Positions 23,101 through 32,140 of a stretch of DNA of 64,000 nucleotides are shown here, in pieces; the stretch's first letter is position 1, and every line of letters begins with the position of its first letter. The translations under genes were made by a program, and so were the position numbers. Source of the DNA: Marinococcus halophilus. GTDB lineage: Bacteria; Bacillota; Bacilli; Bacillales; Marinococcaceae. The DNA is taken from the NCBI RefSeq assembly GCF_002265875.1, contig NZ_NPFA01000001.1, forward strand, positions 355,714 to 419,713, in the 5' to 3' direction. Under the pieces are notes generated by a model. The model ran no database searches. It was not told the origin of the DNA and worked only from the letters and a program-made list of their open reading frames with translations.

Positions 23101-23253
23101 GTCCGCGCTGCTGAACAGGCTTCCTGCGCTTTTCGATGTCCAGCTTCGGAGCCTAACCACTCGAGGTTACTTTCCAGCCGGTTTCGGGCAGCAGGCTGTC
23201 CTGCACGTCTGGGAAGTACCTGTCGCGGTTGAGCAAGGCTCCTTCGCTTTTCT
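23101..23253 (-). repeat. Intergenic repeat element in the pyrG leader
   Basis: About 150 bp of GC-rich sequence unlike its AT-rich surroundings. Two related words in the same orientation, each containing GAAAAGCG followed by a purine-rich AGGA and GCCT, bound the element (minus strand, starting near 23253 and 23135). It also contains a translatable frame of a kind often wrongly annotated as short Bacillaceae proteins. I believe it is a dispersed Bacillaceae intergenic repeat, but copies elsewhere cannot be checked here. Confidence 0.55.
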
Positions 23254-23261
23254 TTATTCAT

Positions 23262-23314
23262 AAAAAAAACAAAAGTGGTGCCCTGCCACCATATGGAGGG
23301 GGCACACTTTTGTT
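23262..23314 (-). terminator. Attenuator terminator in the pyrG leader
   Basis: Stem of about 14 bp between 23269-23283 and 23300-23314, with eight T following on the minus strand. It starts about 50 nt after the GGGC transcription start and lies more than 200 bp upstream of pyrG. The 5' arm contains the pyrimidine tract GCCCCCTCC, which could pair with a G-extended 5' end and prevent the terminator from forming. Confidence 0.82.
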
Positions 23315-23362
23315 TGTCGTTCATGCTTATATAGGTATCATTTTCACCTTTACGTCACAGCC

Positions 23363-23399
23363 CAAAAATGATTGTACCTATACGTGTTTCGAAAGTCAA
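23363..23399 (-). promoter_or_regulatory. Promoter of pyrG with GGGC initial sequence
   Basis: Minus strand -35 TTGACT (23394-23399), 17-bp spacer, -10 TACAAT (23371-23376), then CATTTTT and the start GGGCT at 23363. This matches the B. subtilis pyrG promoter arrangement, where G residues are added repeatedly when CTP is low. Confidence 0.85.
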
Positions 23400-23417
23400 G
23401 ATATGCCCACGATAAAA

Positions 23418-23951
23418 TTACCGCTCTTCTTCACTTTCTTCTGTATTGTCGCTTTCACTTTCTTCTTCGTCTTCCTCTTCGTCCTCGTCGTATCCTGCAC
23501 CGGCATTGCCTGGCTCGAAGCCTTCGAGATCATTGTCATCAAAAGTGTCTTCATCGGCATCATCTTTTTTAGAGATGGCGTCCAGATCATCGGAGATGTC
23601 TACCAGGTCGTCATCATACGTTTCTTCTTCCGGATCGATCTCATCGGCAAGTTCATCTGAGCCCTGCACAGTATGGCTCAGTTCTTCATCTGACTGATCA
23701 AGAGGATACCATCCGCGAAGTCCCCAGTGGTTTTCACCCAGATGCACAAACCGTCCATCCAGATTCATGGAGGTAAACAACTTGATCATCCGGCTTTTTC
23801 TTTCTTCCTCCGTGTACCCTTTTAGCTCTGTCAGACGATCCATGACTCTTGTGTAGCCTGATGCTCCGCCCTCTTCTTCAAGAATCATATACGCCAGTTC
23901 CATCGAAGACATTTCCCGTACTTTTTCTTCGCTTAACTCATTTATTTTCAC
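23418..23951 (-). CDS. rpoE: DNA-directed RNA polymerase subunit delta
   Basis: 177-residue RNA polymerase accessory subunit that speeds core recycling. N-terminal folded HARE-HTH domain (to about residue 95, with LDGRFVHLGENHWGLRGWYP) and a C-terminal acidic tail rich in Asp and Glu. The chosen start is the GTG at 23951 (MKINELSEEK), with AAAGGAG about 10 bp upstream. It lies directly upstream of pyrG, as in B. subtilis. Confidence 0.93.
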   Translation of the reverse strand: MKINELSEEKVREMSSMELAYMILEEEGGASGYTRVMDRLTELKGYTEEERKSRMIKLFTSMNLDGRFVHLGENHWGLRGWYPLDQSDEELSHTVQGSDELADEIDPEEETYDDDLVDISDDLDAISKKDDADEDTFDDNDLEGFEPGNAGAGYDEDEEEDEEESESDNTEESEEER

Positions 23952-24112
23952 AGCTTCATCGCTCCTTTTCACGAACATGCCCTTATACTACTATCTTTAT
24001 ATTAATCGCTTCATCGCTACGAAAATTCATACCTAAAATTATAAACATATTTTGAAGGAAAATTCCATAATTATTATTCAATTCTTCCTGACAGAATTTC
24101 CTTCCTGCCTGC

Positions 24113-25564
24113 TTAATCATTCTCCAACGGAGCCCAGCCGTTCTGCCGCTGATTTGTGATAAGGGAAACAAGTACAAACGCTGCCAGGGAAAAAAGAACG
24201 GGCATCACTACTTCATGCATCCCAAGCCACCCCGGAAGCCAGATCGAAATAACCATGTAAGAGGCAATGCCGGTAACCATTGCAGACAGCGCTCCCCAGC
24301 CGTTTGCTTTTTTCCAGTATAACCCTAAAACGATTGGCCATATAAACGCTGCTTCAAGCCCTCCAAAAGCAAACAGATTCAGCCAGATTAAAAATTCCGG
24401 CGGACTCCATGAAATAGCTACGACAATAATGCCAACTGCGGCCGTAACAATCAGGCTCAGCAGACGTATTCTGTGTTCCCGGGCATCAGGTTTTACGTAG
24501 TTGATGTACACATCTTTTACTACCGAGGAGCTGATCATCAAAAGCAGAGAATCCACGGTGCTCATGATGGCAGCCATTGGCGCTGCTAGTACGATGCCCG
24601 CCAGCCATCCGGGAAGGACGGTCATCGTAAGCTCCGGCATAACGGTATCAGCAACTTCAATGCCCGGGACGACGACACGTCCCATAACTCCGGCCATATG
24701 CATGCCAAACATCATAAAAGCAACTACCGCCGTTCCGATCAGAAGCGCACGGTGCATAGCAGCCGAGCTTTTATACGACATCGCGCGGACAGCCACCTGA
24801 GGCAGCCCGACGACCCCCACACCGACTAAAATCCAGAAGGAAGAAACGTAAAGCGCGGTTAAGTCCCCGTCCGCCCCGAATGGGGTAACGAGATTCGGAT
24901 TTTCCTGGTACAGGGAAGTCATAATATTGTTCATGCCACCGCCGGCTATCAGCGTCGCGGTGAAAATAATTAATGTTCCAACTACCATAATAATACCCTG
25001 GACTGCGTCAGTGACTACCACCGCCCGGAAGCCTCCAATAATGACATAAAACAGCACGGCCGCAGCAAAAAGGAACAGGGACGCCTGATAGCTCATGCCT
25101 GTCACCGATTCGATGAGCCTGGCTCCGCCGACCCACTGGGCAGCCATGGCAGAAAATAAAAAGATCACAATGCTGAACGCCCCTAAAATAACGACCAGCC
25201 CGTTGTTGTAGCGGGAGCGGAGGAAATCCACAAGGGTCACAGCCTTGTACCGGCGGGCCATGACGGCAAAACGCTTGCCAAGGATCATCAGCGTGAAATA
25301 GCCGGTAACCACCTGGGCCATGGATAAAAGCACCCAGCCAAGCCCGCGGTCATAAGCAATTCCGGGGCCCCCGACAAAGCTGCTAGCACTGCCATATGTC
25401 GCGACCATCGTCATCGCAAGCACCAGGCCGCCGAGTTCACGGCTTCCTAAGTAATAGTCATGAAGAAAAGAAGCGGCTCCCGACCTTTTTTTGGCCGACC
25501 AAATACCGATTAAAAATGTAAATAGTAAAAATACGACTAATGGGATAATCACTTCTATATTCAT
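24113..25564 (-). CDS. panF: Sodium/pantothenate symporter
   Basis: 483-residue sodium:solute symporter (SSS) family protein with about 13 membrane helices. Motifs include ATYGSASSFVGGPGIAY near residue 55 and the late region AAPMAAIMSTVDSLLLMISSS. Linkage to a DUF997 (YhdT) gene, overlapping by 4 bp, is the classical panF arrangement, so pantothenate is the likely substrate; the sodium site would suit a high-pH lifestyle. Confidence 0.85.
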   Translation of the reverse strand: MNIEVIIPLVVFLLFTFLIGIWSAKKRSGAASFLHDYYLGSRELGGLVLAMTMVATYGSASSFVGGPGIAYDRGLGWVLLSMAQVVTGYFTLMILGKRFAVMARRYKAVTLVDFLRSRYNNGLVVILGAFSIVIFLFSAMAAQWVGGARLIESVTGMSYQASLFLFAAAVLFYVIIGGFRAVVVTDAVQGIIMVVGTLIIFTATLIAGGGMNNIMTSLYQENPNLVTPFGADGDLTALYVSSFWILVGVGVVGLPQVAVRAMSYKSSAAMHRALLIGTAVVAFMMFGMHMAGVMGRVVVPGIEVADTVMPELTMTVLPGWLAGIVLAAPMAAIMSTVDSLLLMISSSVVKDVYINYVKPDAREHRIRLLSLIVTAAVGIIVVAISWSPPEFLIWLNLFAFGGLEAAFIWPIVLGLYWKKANGWGALSAMVTGIASYMVISIWLPGWLGMHEVVMPVLFSLAAFVLVSLITNQRQNGWAPLEND

Positions 25565-25836
25565 TTGTCTTCCTCCTGGTCAAGAGGAATATCACGCAGT
25601 ACATATTTTACGACAAACCATAGAGTGAGGAGTAAAAGAACCGGTCCAAGCACACAGCTGTAAAAAAGCCAGTCAGGCATGCCAAGTATGTATTGATAAT
25701 TCTGCGGGTCTCTGCCTCCAAGCCCGTATGCAAAACCAAACCACCAGATAAAATGGCCGACAGCAATAGCAACACCAAGAAGCGCTTCCCTCGCTGTGAG
25801 CTCCTGCAGCTTCCTCTCTTTTTCTTCCAGGCTCAT
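25561..25836 (-). CDS. yhdT: DUF997 (YhdT) membrane protein
   Basis: 91-residue protein with two membrane helices (about residues 18-40 and 54-76). DUF997 proteins accompany PanF transporters. Start at the ATG at 25836 (MSLEEKERKL), preceded 6 bp by GGAGG. The stop overlaps the panF ATG. Confidence 0.82.
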   Translation of the reverse strand: MSLEEKERKLQELTAREALLGVAIAVGHFIWWFGFAYGLGGRDPQNYQYILGMPDWLFYSCVLGPVLLLLTLWFVVKYVLRDIPLDQEEDK

Positions 25837-26027
25837 GACCATCCTCCATTTTTTCGTTCTATCAAAAACTTCAATTAGTTTAGCTGATTTACCAGTATGC
25901 TGCAACCTTATTGACAAATCGTTCCTCTTTCACGAAAATATACGTAATATGCCTGTATTTTCAAACAACGTTTAATTACTATAAAAAAGGGTATTATATT
26001 TTAATAAAGTTAAAGGTGTTGATGTAA

Positions 26028-26219
26028 ATGGCTGGCGAAAAACAATTCGACCAATTCGAACCCGGAGAGGTAGTTCATTACGAGGGGTATGAAATGAAAG
26101 TCATTTCTGAATTTGAACGCACAGTTATTGTGGAATTCAGTGATTACCCAATTGTAGGAAAAGAAGAAGAGTTTCCTTACCACCGCATCGTCCTCTTAAA
26201 AAATGAAGTAACCCATTAA
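26028..26219 (+). CDS. Small DUF2187-like protein
   Basis: 63 residues, compact beta-rich composition: a GEVVHYEGYEMKVISEF segment followed by TVIVEFSDY. This resembles the DUF2187/YkvS type of small SH3-like Bacillus proteins, but the similarity is only by eye. An upstream AAAGGTGTTG precedes the ATG, and a good terminator follows (26240-26272), so the gene is probably real and monocistronic. Confidence 0.7.
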   Translation: MAGEKQFDQFEPGEVVHYEGYEMKVISEFERTVIVEFSDYPIVGKEEEFPYHRIVLLKNEVTH

Positions 26220-26239
26220 AATAATCATTTATTAAGTGC

Positions 26240-26272
26240 AAAGCTGCTTTCTCACAATAGAGGAGCAGCTTT
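26240..26272 (+). terminator. Terminator of the small DUF2187-like gene
   Basis: 9-bp stem AAAGCTGCT/AGCAGCTTT with a 15-nt loop, starting 21 bp after the stop codon. Confidence 0.6.
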
Positions 26273-26334
26273 AAAATTTGGCCAAAGGTCTCCGGGAATC
26301 TATTTTCGGAGGTCTTTGTTTATGACCTCAAAAT

Positions 26335-26385
26335 AAAAAGGCGGCTCAAAGCTCTAAAGGACGATAACCTTCACTATCAGAGCCG
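26335..26385 (-). terminator. Terminator of the antiporter gene
   Basis: Minus strand outer stem CGGCTC/GAGCCG with further pairing inside, then CCTTTTTATTTT, located 40 bp after the antiporter stop. Confidence 0.5.
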
Positions 26386-26422
26386 GTCTTGCTTTTGGGC
26401 ATTACTTATATTTCTTTAATTG

Positions 26423-27610
26423 TTATTTGGTCAATTTCAACCTTTTTGCCAGGGGTGTCAATGTGTAACCATGGATGACTACCGTAATAAACACAAGTGC
26501 CAGCGTCATTGGGAGTATCCGCTCCGCATCCGTAAAACCTGCTTCCACCAATATTGTCTGAAAATAGCCGCTGACAGTCAAAGCAACAACACCACGCGGG
26601 GCGATCCAGCCAATAAAGGCTTTTTCCCCCAGGCTCACTTTCGTGTTCGCTAAGCCTATCCAGACTGACAATGGCCGCACAACCAACATCATTAGAAGTA
26701 CGAACCCGATGATCCGGATATCCCATAGCTCCATTAATTCTGTTCGCGTAAGAGAAGAAGTTAACAAAACAAATACAGCACTGATAAACAACGTTGATAT
26801 GTTCTCTTTAAAATGGCGTATGTTATTTAAGATAGGAACATTCAACCCCCTGTTGGCCAGGGTAATACCCATGGCTGTCACAGCCAGTAATCCACTCTCT
26901 TCCATGATCAAATCCGAGACCGCAAAGATAAAAATAACCAGTGCAAACATCATAGGCGCCTGCATATCGACGGGGATTATAGATCGCCGGAAGGCATAGC
27001 TGGTCCCAAGCCCAGCCCCTATTCCTAAAACGAGAGCTGTAAATGCTCCCAAAATGTAGACTCCGAGAGCAGCAGAATCTATGACTCCGCTTGCCGCAAG
27101 GCCAATTTGAAGAGCAAATAAAGCCGCCAGGGCGCCCATGGGATCGACAATAATCCCTTCCCAACGGAGCATCCTATCAGGTCTTTCTTTTAAATTGGCG
27201 TTCTTTAATAACGGAGTAATAACCGTAGGGCCCGTAACAATAAACAATCCGCCTATGACAAAAGCGGTCACCCAGGACAGGCCAACTATCACGTTGGCAA
27301 TGACCGCTGTTAAAAGCCAGGATATTAACGGCACTAACGTGTACATCCGCCTGACCGGTCCTTTAAAATGAAAAATTTCCCTTCGATCCAAGCTTAGACT
27401 TCCTTCGAACAGAATGATCGCAACGGCTAAAGAAATAATCGGCTCAAGCAAATCCCCAAACAATTGTTCCGGATGAATCAAGTTTATTCCCGGGCCAATA
27501 AATAACCCCATCAGGGTCATCCCTACGATAGCAGGTATCCCCCACCTCCATGAAAGCCATTGGGCAATCATACCAATCAATAATACTAGCGAAATCCCTA
27601 AAGTTATCAA
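26423..27610 (-). CDS. CPA1-family cation/proton antiporter
   Basis: About 395-residue membrane protein with 11-13 helices. The motif TGPTVITPLLKNA followed by RWEGIIVDPMGALAAL is that of CPA1 (NhaP-like) antiporters. It ends shortly after the last helix (TPLAKRLKLTK), without the cytoplasmic TrkA/RCK domain of some relatives. The start is uncertain: GGGGGAGGTG is the only ribosome binding site, pointing to the TTG at 27610 (reading LITLGISLVL) or the GTG inside it; the open frame extends to 27649 into a palindromic repeat. Likely exchanges Na+ or K+ for H+, useful in alkaline or saline habitats. Confidence 0.85.
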   Translation of the reverse strand: MITLGISLVLLIGMIAQWLSWRWGIPAIVGMTLMGLFIGPGINLIHPEQLFGDLLEPIISLAVAIILFEGSLSLDRREIFHFKGPVRRMYTLVPLISWLLTAVIANVIVGLSWVTAFVIGGLFIVTGPTVITPLLKNANLKERPDRMLRWEGIIVDPMGALAALFALQIGLAASGVIDSAALGVYILGAFTALVLGIGAGLGTSYAFRRSIIPVDMQAPMMFALVIFIFAVSDLIMEESGLLAVTAMGITLANRGLNVPILNNIRHFKENISTLFISAVFVLLTSSLTRTELMELWDIRIIGFVLLMMLVVRPLSVWIGLANTKVSLGEKAFIGWIAPRGVVALTVSGYFQTILVEAGFTDAERILPMTLALVFITVVIHGYTLTPLAKRLKLTK

Positions 27611-27630
27611 TTCGATGGAAGACACCTCCC

Positions 27631-27700
27631 CCGCTTTTCGATCCCGCACGATGCGGGTCAGTTCGACGTTGCTACAGGACGTAGCGGTTTTAGTCGAACA
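27631..27700. repeat. Palindromic intergenic element between GNAT and antiporter genes
   Basis: Two adjoining hairpins: CCCGCACGATGCGGG (27643-27657), then GTTCGAC...GTCGAAC enclosing GCTAC/GTAGC (27661-27699). One end has the word TCGAAAAGCG, also seen in the pyrG-leader repeat. This looks like a dispersed Bacillaceae intergenic repeat and seems to supply the antiporter's ribosome binding site. Confidence 0.5.
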
Positions 27701-27703
27701 TCA

Positions 27704-28189
27704 TTACATCTCCTTCTCCATAATCAGCATTGGTATCTGATAGCCGCCGAATTCCCCCTGCAGCTTTTCTTTTTTCTCAAATCCCTGCGCTTCGTAAAAC
27801 TTCTGCCCGCGCGTGTTTTTTTCTTCTATATAGACGCGGATCTTTTTAGCATTCGGCTCTTCCATCAGCGTCTCGTCAAACAGCTGTTTTCCAATTCCCC
27901 GGCTTTGATAATCAGGAAGCAAATACATCGCAGACATTTTACAACTTCGTTTATCATCGATCGGTCCTAAATCAGAAAATCCTACGACTTCCCCATCCAC
28001 TTCAGCTACTTTGGACGTATGCCCCGAGATCCGGCGCATTAACATCTCATCGTTATAAGCCTGGCTTAAATACATCTCCTGGGCCGGCAGCGGAATAATA
28101 CCTTCATAAGCATCATGCCAACAGTCTCTTGCTACTTCACGGATTCGGTCCAAATCTTTGTATTCCATCGGACGGATAATAACAGCCAT
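27704..28189 (-). CDS. GNAT family N-acetyltransferase
   Basis: 161-residue acetyltransferase. The acetyl-CoA-binding motif is YLLPDYQSRGIGKQLFDE (Q/RxxGxG/A), followed by a C-terminal VYIEEKNTRGQKFYEAQGFEK, a typical GNAT motif B. The ATG at 28189 (MAVIIRPMEY) has AAAGGAGGAAG upstream. Substrate unknown. Confidence 0.88.
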   Translation of the reverse strand: MAVIIRPMEYKDLDRIREVARDCWHDAYEGIIPLPAQEMYLSQAYNDEMLMRRISGHTSKVAEVDGEVVGFSDLGPIDDKRSCKMSAMYLLPDYQSRGIGKQLFDETLMEEPNAKKIRVYIEEKNTRGQKFYEAQGFEKKEKLQGEFGGYQIPMLIMEKEM

Positions 28190-28300
28190 ATCGCTTCCTC
28201 CTTTTGCATAGTAGCACGTCTTCCTGTAGTCTTCTCGTTCTACCACTATTTACCCTTCCTGTGTACAATAAAAACCGTACAGACCTCCCCCGTTTTTTGC

Positions 28301-28348
28301 TTGACGTTTGTCATTACCAGTTGTATAACTATTGTGTAAGCGTATTCA
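28301..28348 (+). promoter_or_regulatory. cstA promoter with cre site at the start point
   Basis: -35 TTGACG (28301-28306), 17-bp spacer, -10 TATAAC (28324-28329). TGTAAGCGTATTCA (28335-28348) fits the CcpA cre consensus and covers the expected transcription start, a repressing position. Confidence 0.75.
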
Positions 28349-28370
28349 ACACTTTTGAGAGGATGACATC

Positions 28371-29831
28371 ATGATTACTTTTATCATCGCAGTAGCGTTA
28401 CTGATTATCGGCTATTTTACATACGGCGCTTTTATTGAAAAATTATTTACCGCCAACGATAAGCGGGCGACCCCCGCCTTCACTAAACAGGACAACGTCG
28501 ACTACCTTCCCATGGGAACGAAGCGGAACTCTATGATTCAGCTGCTGAACATCGCTGGCGTCGGCCCAATCTTCGGCCCGATTATGGGTGCTCTTTACGG
28601 CCCTGTTGCTTTTTTATGGATTGTGTTTGGCGCTATTTTCGCTGGCGCAGTGCATGATTATTTAACCGGCATGATTTCCATCCGCAACGGCGGAGCCCAC
28701 CTTCCACAGCTTGCCGGAAAATTTCTTGGAAAGTCGATGAAGCATATTGTAAATGGATTTTCTGTTCTTCTTTTATTGTTAGTTGGAACCGTTTTCGTCA
28801 CTGCTCCTGCGGAGCTCCTGAGCGGAATACTTCCTGCAGGCATCGGCCTTGCTGTTATTATTACAGTTATTTTCGCCTATTATACTCTCGCAACAATCCT
28901 TCCAGTAGATAAAATCATCGGGAAAATTTACCCGATTCTTGGGGCGCTGCTTCTACTCAGCGCTGTCGGTATCGGTGGCGGGCTCATTGTCCAGGGGCAG
29001 CCGATTCCGGAGCTTTCGTTCCAGAACATGCACCCTGACCAGGCACCTATTTTCCCGCTGCTCTTTCTAACAATTTCCTGCGGGGCTATTTCAGGCTTCC
29101 ATGCCACCCAGACGCCAATCATTTCCCGGACCACCGAAAATGAAGGCAGTGGGAGAAAAATTTTCTATGGCATGATGATTGCCGAAGGCATCATCGCCAT
29201 GATTTGGGCCGCTGCTGCCATGAGCATTTTCAATGGGGTAAACCTGAATGAAATTATCGCTGCCGGTGGACCGGGAGCGGTCGTAAGCGAGGTTTCGATG
29301 ACGATGCTTGGCGCTGTCGGCGGTACGCTCGCCGTCATCGGGGTTATAGTGCTTCCAATCACATCCGGTGATACCTCGTTCAGAAGTGCCCGGATGATTA
29401 TTGCCGATTACTTTCGGATCAACCAAAAGAAAATGCCAAACCGGCTGTGGATCGCGCTTCCGTTGTTTGTTGCTTCGTTTGCTTTAACAAACATGGACTT
29501 TACCATTTTATGGCGGTATTTTTCCTGGGCTAACCAGTCGACCGCTATGATCGCCCTGTGGGTGGGAGCCATGTATCTCGTACTTGCCGGCAAAAATCAC
29601 TGGGTCGCTTCCATTCCAGCCACCTTTATGACTATGGCAACGTTCACCTACATTTTAAACGCCCCCATCGGCTTCGGGCTGCCAATGGAATTAAGCTATA
29701 TGATTGCAGCCATAGGAACGCTCGTTGTGATCGCCCTATTTGTTAAACGGGCCCGCGCCTACATGGGAACCAAATTCCCAGTCGACGAGCAGATCGAATC
29801 GACATATGACAAAGCACCTGCCAAAGCATAA
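28371..29831 (+). CDS. cstA: Carbon starvation protein CstA family transporter
   Basis: 486-residue membrane protein with about 13 helices, shorter than the 700-residue E. coli CstA but typical of the compact Gram-positive form. Conserved CstA stretches: NIAGVGPIFGPIMGALYGP, HDYLTGMISIRNGG, ISGFHATQTPIISRT and LPITSGDTSFRSAR. Members import peptides or pyruvate during starvation. The promoter carries a cre site, consistent with expression when preferred sugars run out. Confidence 0.92.
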   Translation: MITFIIAVALLIIGYFTYGAFIEKLFTANDKRATPAFTKQDNVDYLPMGTKRNSMIQLLNIAGVGPIFGPIMGALYGPVAFLWIVFGAIFAGAVHDYLTGMISIRNGGAHLPQLAGKFLGKSMKHIVNGFSVLLLLLVGTVFVTAPAELLSGILPAGIGLAVIITVIFAYYTLATILPVDKIIGKIYPILGALLLLSAVGIGGGLIVQGQPIPELSFQNMHPDQAPIFPLLFLTISCGAISGFHATQTPIISRTTENEGSGRKIFYGMMIAEGIIAMIWAAAAMSIFNGVNLNEIIAAGGPGAVVSEVSMTMLGAVGGTLAVIGVIVLPITSGDTSFRSARMIIADYFRINQKKMPNRLWIALPLFVASFALTNMDFTILWRYFSWANQSTAMIALWVGAMYLVLAGKNHWVASIPATFMTMATFTYILNAPIGFGLPMELSYMIAAIGTLVVIALFVKRARAYMGTKFPVDEQIESTYDKAPAKA

Positions 29832-29832
29832 T

Positions 29833-29868
29833 AAAAAGGCACCTCCCGCCCCAGGTGGTGCCTTTTTA
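29833..29868. terminator. Bidirectional terminator between cstA and argS
   Basis: 11-bp arms AAAAAGGCACC/GGTGCCTTTTT between the convergent cstA and argS stops. Confidence 0.85.
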
Positions 29869-31539
29869 TTACATCGTTTCCGGCGCATTTACGCCGATAA
29901 GATCCAGGCCGTTCTGAACCGTCGTCTGGACTGCCTTCGCCAGCACGAGTCTTGCCTGGGTTTTAGGCTCGTCTTCCGCGTCCATGACGCGGTCTGCGTT
30001 GTAGAAGCTGTGAAAAGCAGAAGCCAGCTCATGGAGGTAGGTGGTCATGCGGTGCGGAGCGTATTTATCCGCTGCAATTGCCACTTCTTCCGGGAATTCC
30101 CCGATTTTCTTCAGCACGTCCAGTTCCTTTTCACTGTGAATTGGCGTCAAATCTGCCCGGGGGTCAAAGATAATGCCGCGCTCCTCCGCCTGACGGAAAA
30201 TGCTGCAAAGACGGGCATGGGCGTACTGTACATAGTATACTGGGTTTTCGTTCGACTGCGATTTGGCCAAACTCAAATCAAAGTCCATATGTGTGTCCGG
30301 GCTTCTCATTGCAAAGAAATACCGGGTAGCATCGATGCCGACTTCCTCCATCAGGTCCTTCAGCGTTACGGCCTTGCCAGTCCGCTTGCTCATTTTCACG
30401 CGCTCGCCGTTCTCAAACAGATTTACCATCTGAATGATCTGCGTTTCAAGCTGTTCTTTATCATGACCGAGCGCCTGCACTGCTGCCTCCATCCGCGGAA
30501 TATAGCCGTGGTGGTCCGCTCCCCAGATATTAATAACTTTTTCAAACCCGCGATCAAATTTGTCCCGGTGATACGAAATATCCGGCAGCAGGTACGTGTA
30601 GGTACCGTCGTTTTTCACGAGCACCCGGTCTTTATCGTCTCCGTACCGGCTCGAGCGGAACCATACCGCCCCCTCCTCTTCGTACGTCTCGCCCTGGTCG
30701 TGCAGATACTGCAGGGTTTCTTCAACATTGCCGTTTGTGTAAAGGGAGGTTTCCGAATACCATACGTCAAAACGGACTCTGAATTTTTCAAGGTCCTGCT
30801 TCAGCTTTTCAATTTCGCGCTTCAGGCCGTACTCACGGAAAAATTCAAGCCGTTCTTCTTCCTCGACGCGGATGAACCGGTCACCCTGCTCACTGGCCAG
30901 TTCTTCGCCAAACTGGCGCACATCTGCCCCCTGATAGCCGCCTTCAGGCATTTCCATTTCCATGCCAAGGGCTTCGAAATACCGACTTTCGACTGATCTT
31001 GCCAGATTTACGATCTGATTGCCGGCATCGTTAATGTAATATTCACGCGTCACATCATAGCCGGCGAAGTCCAGAATATTGCAGAGTGAGTCCCCCACAG
31101 CCGCGCCGCGGGCGTGGCCAAGATGGAGATTGCCGGTCGGGTTCGCCGATACAAATTCCACCTGAACCTTCTTCTGATTTCCAACGTCAGAACGGCCATA
31201 GTCCGCTCCCTGATTAAGCACTTCCGGAATTACATCGATCAAATAACGGTTATCCATGAAAAAGTTAATAAAGCCGGGCCCTGCAATTTCAATTTCTTTA
31301 ACAGAGGCTTTATCCGTGTTCAAGTGGTTTACGATGTCTTCGGCAATGGCCTTTGGCGCTTTTTTTGCCACGCTTGCGAGCTTCATTGCTGCATTGGACG
31401 CAAAGTCCCCGTGGCTTTTTTCCTTCGGGGTTTCGAGTACAATTTCCGGGACCTCCTCTTCCCGGGCAAGCCCTGCTGCTTCAATTGCCGCCGCAATTTC
31501 TGTTTTTAGCTGTTCTTTCACCTGATCCATTATATTCAT
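29869..31539 (-). CDS. argS: Arginyl-tRNA synthetase
   Basis: 556-residue class I synthetase. HIGH-type motif in [18 protein letters not shown] motif in [10 protein letters not shown], and the C-terminal DALR anticodon-binding domain (YAHARLCSI...). The ATG at 31539 ([10 protein letters not shown]) starts 4 bp after the ywiB stop, with its GAGGAGG inside the end of ywiB, so the two genes are coupled. The long plus-strand frame opposite it is a shadow. Confidence 0.96.
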   Translation of the reverse strand: MNIMDQVKEQLKTEIAAAIEAAGLAREEEVPEIVLETPKEKSHGDFASNAAMKLASVAKKAPKAIAEDIVNHLNTDKASVKEIEIAGPGFINFFMDNRYLIDVIPEVLNQGADYGRSDVGNQKKVQVEFVSANPTGNLHLGHARGAAVGDSLCNILDFAGYDVTREYYINDAGNQIVNLARSVESRYFEALGMEMEMPEGGYQGADVRQFGEELASEQGDRFIRVEEEERLEFFREYGLKREIEKLKQDLEKFRVRFDVWYSETSLYTNGNVEETLQYLHDQGETYEEEGAVWFRSSRYGDDKDRVLVKNDGTYTYLLPDISYHRDKFDRGFEKVINIWGADHHGYIPRMEAAVQALGHDKEQLETQIIQMVNLFENGERVKMSKRTGKAVTLKDLMEEVGIDATRYFFAMRSPDTHMDFDLSLAKSQSNENPVYYVQYAHARLCSIFRQAEERGIIFDPRADLTPIHSEKELDVLKKIGEFPEEVAIAADKYAPHRMTTYLHELASAFHSFYNADRVMDAEDEPKTQARLVLAKAVQTTVQNGLDLIGVNAPETM

Positions 31540-31543
31540 ATGC

Positions 31544-31981
31544 TCATGCGTCCTCCTCAATAACGATCGAAATTTCGTAACGCCCTACCGGCGTTCCCTG
31601 CAACACTAGCCGGTAATGAAAATCAATATGCATCATCCAGCCGAGATTGGCTTTCGTTATAGCCAGATGATCTGTTACCGCTTCTGTATGAAGACGGCCG
31701 TAGCCCATATCGTAGGTGCCTTCGGTACGTTCACCGTACGCGTATACCTGTCGCATGGCCACGGCCCCGCTTCGGAGTACCATAACCTCCGCATTTCCGA
31801 TTTTCAGTGTGGTCTGTACTTTCCCTATGCCTTCGAGCTCTTCTTCAAAACGGACATACGTCCATTCCTGTTTTTCATACATTTCACCATCTGCGTTCAG
31901 CTGAATGGTTTCACGTTCGTCTTCCTGCTGCATGTTGGTCGTCATAGCGACTTTTACCGGGGTCTTCGCTGTGTCTGCCAC
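31544..31981 (-). CDS. ywiB: DUF1934 family protein YwiB
   Basis: 145-residue beta-barrel-like (calycin-type) protein of unknown function, next to argS as in B. subtilis. Alternating strands such as [25 protein letters not shown] and [20 protein letters not shown] are characteristic. The last codons contain the argS ribosome binding site. Confidence 0.88.
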   Translation of the reverse strand: MADTAKTPVKVAMTTNMQQEDERETIQLNADGEMYEKQEWTYVRFEEELEGIGKVQTTLKIGNAEVMVLRSGAVAMRQVYAYGERTEGTYDMGYGRLHTEAVTDHLAITKANLGWMMHIDFHYRLVLQGTPVGRYEISIVIEEDA

Positions 31982-32106
31982 GATGAGCCACCTTTCTCTA
32001 TGCCTGCATGTACTCGCTTTTAACGTTCCGGTTAATCACTGTCTTATTTTAACACGTCTTCGCGCATTGAGAAGGGAAAATTGATCAATTGAAAAGCCCG
32101 GGCACG

Positions 32107-32131
32107 AAAAAGCTCCCCTGCCGGAGCAGAG
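32107..32131 (-). terminator. Terminator of the left sugar ABC operon
   Basis: Minus strand GCTCC/GGAGC stem followed by TTTTTC just after the second permease gene. Confidence 0.5.
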
Positions 32132-32140
32132 AAGCTTTGA

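Noticed and set aside
23082..23324. Minus-strand open frame of 80 codons upstream of pyrG
   Set aside because: Covers the attenuator terminator and the repeat element; composition and position point to non-coding repeat, not a protein gene.
29740..30996. Plus-strand open frame of 418 codons
   Set aside because: Antisense to argS, overlapping the cstA end; no family resemblance and explained by argS codon bias.
31540..32140. T-box riboswitch upstream of argS/ywiB
   Set aside because: No T-box sequence or antiterminator-type hairpin seen; argS directly follows ywiB.
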